This document shows, piece after piece, positions 6,144-8,027 of a DNA stretch of 8,027 nucleotides (the first letter of the stretch is position 1; every line of letters starts with the position of its first letter). The position numbers and the translations under genes are program-made. The stretch comes from Nostocoides sp039812405. Its GTDB lineage: Bacteria; Actinomycetota; Actinomycetes; Actinomycetales; Dermatophilaceae. The DNA lies in assembly GCA_039812405.1 (NCBI GenBank), contig JBDIAL010000173.1, positions 1-8,027 on the forward strand, read 5' to 3'. Under the pieces are notes generated by a model. It was not told the origin of the DNA, made no database searches, and saw only the letters and a program-made list of their open reading frames with translations.

Positions 6144-7061
6144 GTGCCCCGATCTGGACAACCGCTGCCGGACCTGTCCTTCTCCGGCTCGTTCGAGCGG
6201 CATGCCGAGCGGCGCAACGAGCCGGGTCTGCTCGACCGGCTCCTCGCTGACGAGACGACCGCCGTTCTCGAGCTGCGCGGCGGCCAGGCGCCCGTCGGGG
6301 CGGGCCCGGCCCTCCTGCTGCGGCCGCCCCGGTATGGCGACGGCGAGCGTCTCGCGGCCTACCTCGGGGAGAGCGGAGGCACGGCATACGTCCTCGTCGC
6401 GGGCCCGGCCGACGACCGGGGCGCCCCCGGCTGGAGCGGGCTGCGGGCCGTGGGGACCCAGCTCGGAGACCTCGAGGCGGTGCTCTTCGCGACCGGCCTC
6501 GCCCTCTGGAACTGGCACTCCACCCACGGTCACTGCCCCCGCTGCGGCGCGCCGACCGAGGTGGTCCAGGCGGGCTGGGTCCGCCACTGCCCGGCCGACG
6601 ACAGCCTGCACTTCCCGCGGACCGACCCGGCCGTCATCATGTCCGTCGTCGACGACGCCGAGCGGCTCCTGCTCGCTCACGGGGCCGGGTTCACCTCGTC
6701 CGGGATGTCGGTGCTCGCCGGGTTCGTCGAGCCGGGCGAGTCGCTCGCGGCGGCCGTGGCGCGGGAGGTGCTCGAGGAGGTCGGGCTCGTCGTCCACGAC
6801 GTCACCTACCTCGGCGACCAGCCGTGGCCCTTCCCTGCCTCGCTCATGCTGGGCTTCACCGCCCGGGCGGACCTCGGCCCGCTCGCGCTGCAGGTGGAGG
6901 AGATCGACGCGGCGCGCTGGTTCAGCCGGGAGGAGCTGCTGGCGGCGGTCCGCGCGGGGGAGATCCACATCCCGCAGCGGCTGTCCATCGCCCGGCGGCT
7001 CATCGAGCACTGGTTCGGCGGGCCCATCGAGGCGCCCGAGGTGTCCCTGCGCGGCGAGTGA
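6144..7061 (+). CDS. nudC: NAD(H) diphosphatase, Nudix family
   Basis: This 305-residue NudC-type enzyme cleaves NAD(H) to NMN(H) and AMP; the E. coli member also removes NAD caps from RNA. The length suits the family (mycobacterial NudC is about 313). The zinc-ribbon region begins CPRC (Cys131, Cys134) and continues RHC (Cys149), but Asp152 stands where the fourth cysteine is expected. LHFPRTDPAVIM follows. The Nudix box GFVEPGESL...REVLEEVGL (193-215) is perfect: Gly193, Glu199, Arg207, Glu208, Glu211, Glu212, Gly214. The NudC signature is present as DQPWPFPAS (225-233), with Asp for the usual first Ser. The GTG at 6144 is preferred because of the -10 element just upstream; an in-frame GTG at 6135 is the alternative. 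It diverges from the phosphotransferase gene and converges on mrx1 with a 55-bp gap. Confidence 0.92.
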   Translation: MPRSGQPLPDLSFSGSFERHAERRNEPGLLDRLLADETTAVLELRGGQAPVGAGPALLLRPPRYGDGERLAAYLGESGGTAYVLVAGPADDRGAPGWSGLRAVGTQLGDLEAVLFATGLALWNWHSTHGHCPRCGAPTEVVQAGWVRHCPADDSLHFPRTDPAVIMSVVDDAERLLLAHGAGFTSSGMSVLAGFVEPGESLAAAVAREVLEEVGLVVHDVTYLGDQPWPFPASLMLGFTARADLGPLALQVEEIDAARWFSREELLAAVRAGEIHIPQRLSIARRLIEHWFGGPIEAPEVSLRGE

Positions 7062-7116
7062 CGCGCTCCGTCGCAGGCCGGCGGCGTCGCGACCGGCGGC
7101 CCGGCGGCGCCGCGGC

Positions 7117-7377
7117 TCAGACGCCGAGGCGCTTCTTGACCTCGGCGATGGAGGGGTTGGTCGCCGAGGACCCGTCGGGGAAGAGCAGGGTGGGCACGGT
7201 CTGGTTCCCGCCGTTGACCTCCATGACGAAGTCGGCGGCGTCGGGCGTCTCCTCGATGTTCACCTCGGAGTAGGCCACGCCCTCACGGTCCATCTGCGCC
7301 TTGAGGCGACGGCAGTAGCCGCACCACGAGGTCGTGAACATCGTGACGGACCCGGGGGCCGGGGACTCGACGGACAT
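7117..7377 (-). CDS. mrx1: Mycoredoxin (mycothiol-dependent glutaredoxin-like protein)
   Basis: This 86-residue thioredoxin-fold protein closely resembles M. tuberculosis Mrx1 (Rv3198A, 84 residues). Mycoredoxins reduce mixed disulfides between proteins and mycothiol in the cytosol, passing electrons on through mycothiol and its reductase. The active site is TTSWCGYC (15-22), with nucleophilic Cys19 and resolving Cys22. The cis-proline loop is GGNQTVPT (56-63), and the NPSIAEVKKRL C-terminal helix is also typical. The ATG at 7377 is chosen because an AAGGAG site lies four bases upstream; the frame stays open further upstream, but that extension has no family resemblance. The gene converges on nudC and diverges from uvrD2, as in mycobacteria, where these three genes are also neighbours. 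Confidence 0.93.
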   Translation of the reverse strand: MSVESPAPGSVTMFTTSWCGYCRRLKAQMDREGVAYSEVNIEETPDAADFVMEVNGGNQTVPTLLFPDGSSATNPSIAEVKKRLGV

Positions 7378-7381
7378 CTCG

Positions 7382-7387
7382 CTCCTT
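7382..7387 (-). promoter_or_regulatory. Ribosome binding site of mrx1
   Basis: AAGGAG on the minus strand, four bases before the ATG at 7377. It fixes the start of mrx1 and excludes a 75-residue N-terminal extension that would otherwise be open. Confidence 0.75.
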
Positions 7388-7389
7388 GA

Positions 7390-7435
7390 CGGTGTGTCGG
7401 TGGTCGGTGCGCCGGTGGCCGCTGCGCCGCCGGTG
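7390..7435 (+). repeat. Cluster of CGGTG motifs upstream of mrx1
   Basis: CGGTG begins at 7390, 7398, 7405, 7413 and 7431. The first four are spaced 7-8 bp apart and lie just upstream of the mrx1 ribosome site, so they would fall in its promoter or leader. In such GC-rich DNA this could be chance or slippage. Confidence 0.35.
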
Positions 7436-7592
7436 GGCGGGTGCTCCCGCCGGGCGCGCGGTGCAGCCGCACCCGCAGGAGCAACACCGGGGACGCACCA
7501 GGCATTCCGCCGGGAGAGCGCCGGGCGGCTGTCGGGGAGCGCCGACGGCCGGGGTGGGCCCGGGTTGGACCCAAGGTGAGAGGATCGCGGGG

Positions 7593-8027
7593 ATGTCCCC
7601 ACCGCCCTTGCTGCACCCCGACGCGGACGCGGTCCTCGCCGCCCTCGACCCGGAGCAGCGCCGGGTCGCCGAGGCGCCGACCGGCCCGATGTGCGTGCTC
7701 GCCGGCGCCGGGACGGGCAAGACGCGCGCCATCACCCACCGGATCGCCTATGGGGTCCTCTCCGGCACCTACCAGCCGCAGCGCGTCCTCGCCGTGACCT
7801 TCACCGCGCGGGCCGCGGGCGAGATGCGCACCCGGTTGCGCACCCTCGGCGTCGGCGGCGTCCAGGCCCGGACCTTCCACGCCGCGGCCCTGCGCCAGCT
7901 GCACTACTTCTGGCCGCAGGCCGTCGGCGGCGCCGCCCCCGAGGTGCTCGCCCAGAAGGCGTCCGCCGTCGCGGAGGCGGCCGGCCGGCTGCGGATGCAG
8001 TTCGACCGCACCGGCCTGCGCGACCTC
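7593..8027 (+). CDS. uvrD2: ATP-dependent DNA helicase UvrD2 (5' part only)
   Basis: These are the first 145 residues of an SF1A 3'-5' helicase; the rest lies beyond the right edge. Seen are a Q motif region LDPEQRRVAEAP (18-29), Walker A AGAGTGKT (37-44) followed by RAITHRIAYG, motif Ia VLAVTFTARAAGEM (65-78), and motif Ib VQARTFHAAALRQLHYFW (90-107). The N-terminal LDPEQR-PTGPMCVLAGAGTGKT arrangement and the TFHAAA-RQL-YFW block match mycobacterial UvrD2 rather than UvrD1/PcrA. The ATG at 7593 has GAGAGGA about eight bases upstream. The family's C-terminal tetracysteine and HRDC regions cannot be checked here. Neighbouring mrx1 and nudC agree with the known uvrD2 context. Confidence 0.92.
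   Translation, partial: MSPPPLLHPDADAVLAALDPEQRRVAEAPTGPMCVLAGAGTGKTRAITHRIAYGVLSGTYQPQRVLAVTFTARAAGEMRTRLRTLGVGGVQARTFHAAALRQLHYFWPQAVGGAAPEVLAQKASAVAEAAGRLRMQFDRTGLRDL

Larger units (their letters stand above)
7378..7592. other. Divergent intergenic region between mrx1 and uvrD2
   Basis: This 215-bp spacer must hold the promoters for both flanking genes. It contains the mrx1 ribosome site and five CGGTG motifs at 7390-7435. A purine-rich GAGAGGA at 7578-7584 lies eight bases before the uvrD2 ATG. No TANNNT -10 with a matching -35 is evident on either strand, and no TCGAAC-N4-GTTCGA SOS box was found. The minus-strand open frame across it looks non-coding. Confidence 0.6.

Noticed and set aside
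6102..7010. N-terminal extension of the phosphotransferase on the minus strand antisense to nudC
   Set aside because: The sequence is the antisense shadow of nudC with no family similarity, and recognisable homology begins at the GTG at 6101.
7076..7113. Intrinsic terminator between nudC and mrx1
   Set aside because: GCCGG/CCGGC stems and the palindrome GCGGCGCCGC exist, but they are short, lack a U-tract, and such matches are common by chance at this GC content.
7394..7416. Possible RecA-NDp/PafBC-type DNA-damage promoter (GTGTCGGTG, and an overlapping TTGACGGTG at 7386)
   Set aside because: Both match the upstream box TTGTCRGTG at eight of nine positions, but no TANNNT follows at the required 8-base spacing, and the site is about 190 bp from the uvrD2 start.

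Overview
The window is very GC-rich, almost wholly coding chromosomal DNA from an actinomycete. Three things point there: an AdnA-AdnB helicase-nuclease pair, a mycoredoxin (a mycothiol-dependent redox protein), and UvrD2, all typical of mycothiol-making Actinomycetota. Codon habits such as GCG-TAT-GCC suggest a member of the Micrococcales, perhaps Intrasporangiaceae; that family call is an inference.

Layout from left to right: the 3' end of adnA (+), then complete adnB (+) overlapping it by 4 bases; a 189-bp convergent gap holding an unusual repeat/hairpin structure; an APH/MphA-like phosphotransferase homologue (-) with altered catalytic residues and a long acidic tail; a 42-bp divergent promoter region; nudC (+); a 55-bp convergent gap; mycoredoxin mrx1 (-); a 215-bp divergent spacer; and the 5' end of uvrD2 (+), which runs off the right edge.

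Most of the order matches the known mycobacterial neighbourhood adnA-adnB-(membrane channel)-nudC-mrx1-uvrD2. Here the gene between adnB and nudC is instead an inverted phosphotransferase homologue. AdnAB resects DNA double-strand breaks and UvrD2 is a 3'-5' helicase. NudC hydrolyses NAD(H), and mycoredoxin reduces mycothiol-mixed disulfides. The locus therefore joins break repair with redox and nucleotide housekeeping, but co-location does not prove a shared pathway.

No mobile element, CRISPR array, tRNA or rRNA was seen. The points most worth a second look are: complete absence of the tetranucleotide GTAC with matching codon choice; the likely pseudokinase with its acidic tail; two interlocked, apparently leaderless divergent promoters; mutually exclusive hairpins downstream of adnB; and NudC lacking its fourth zinc cysteine.
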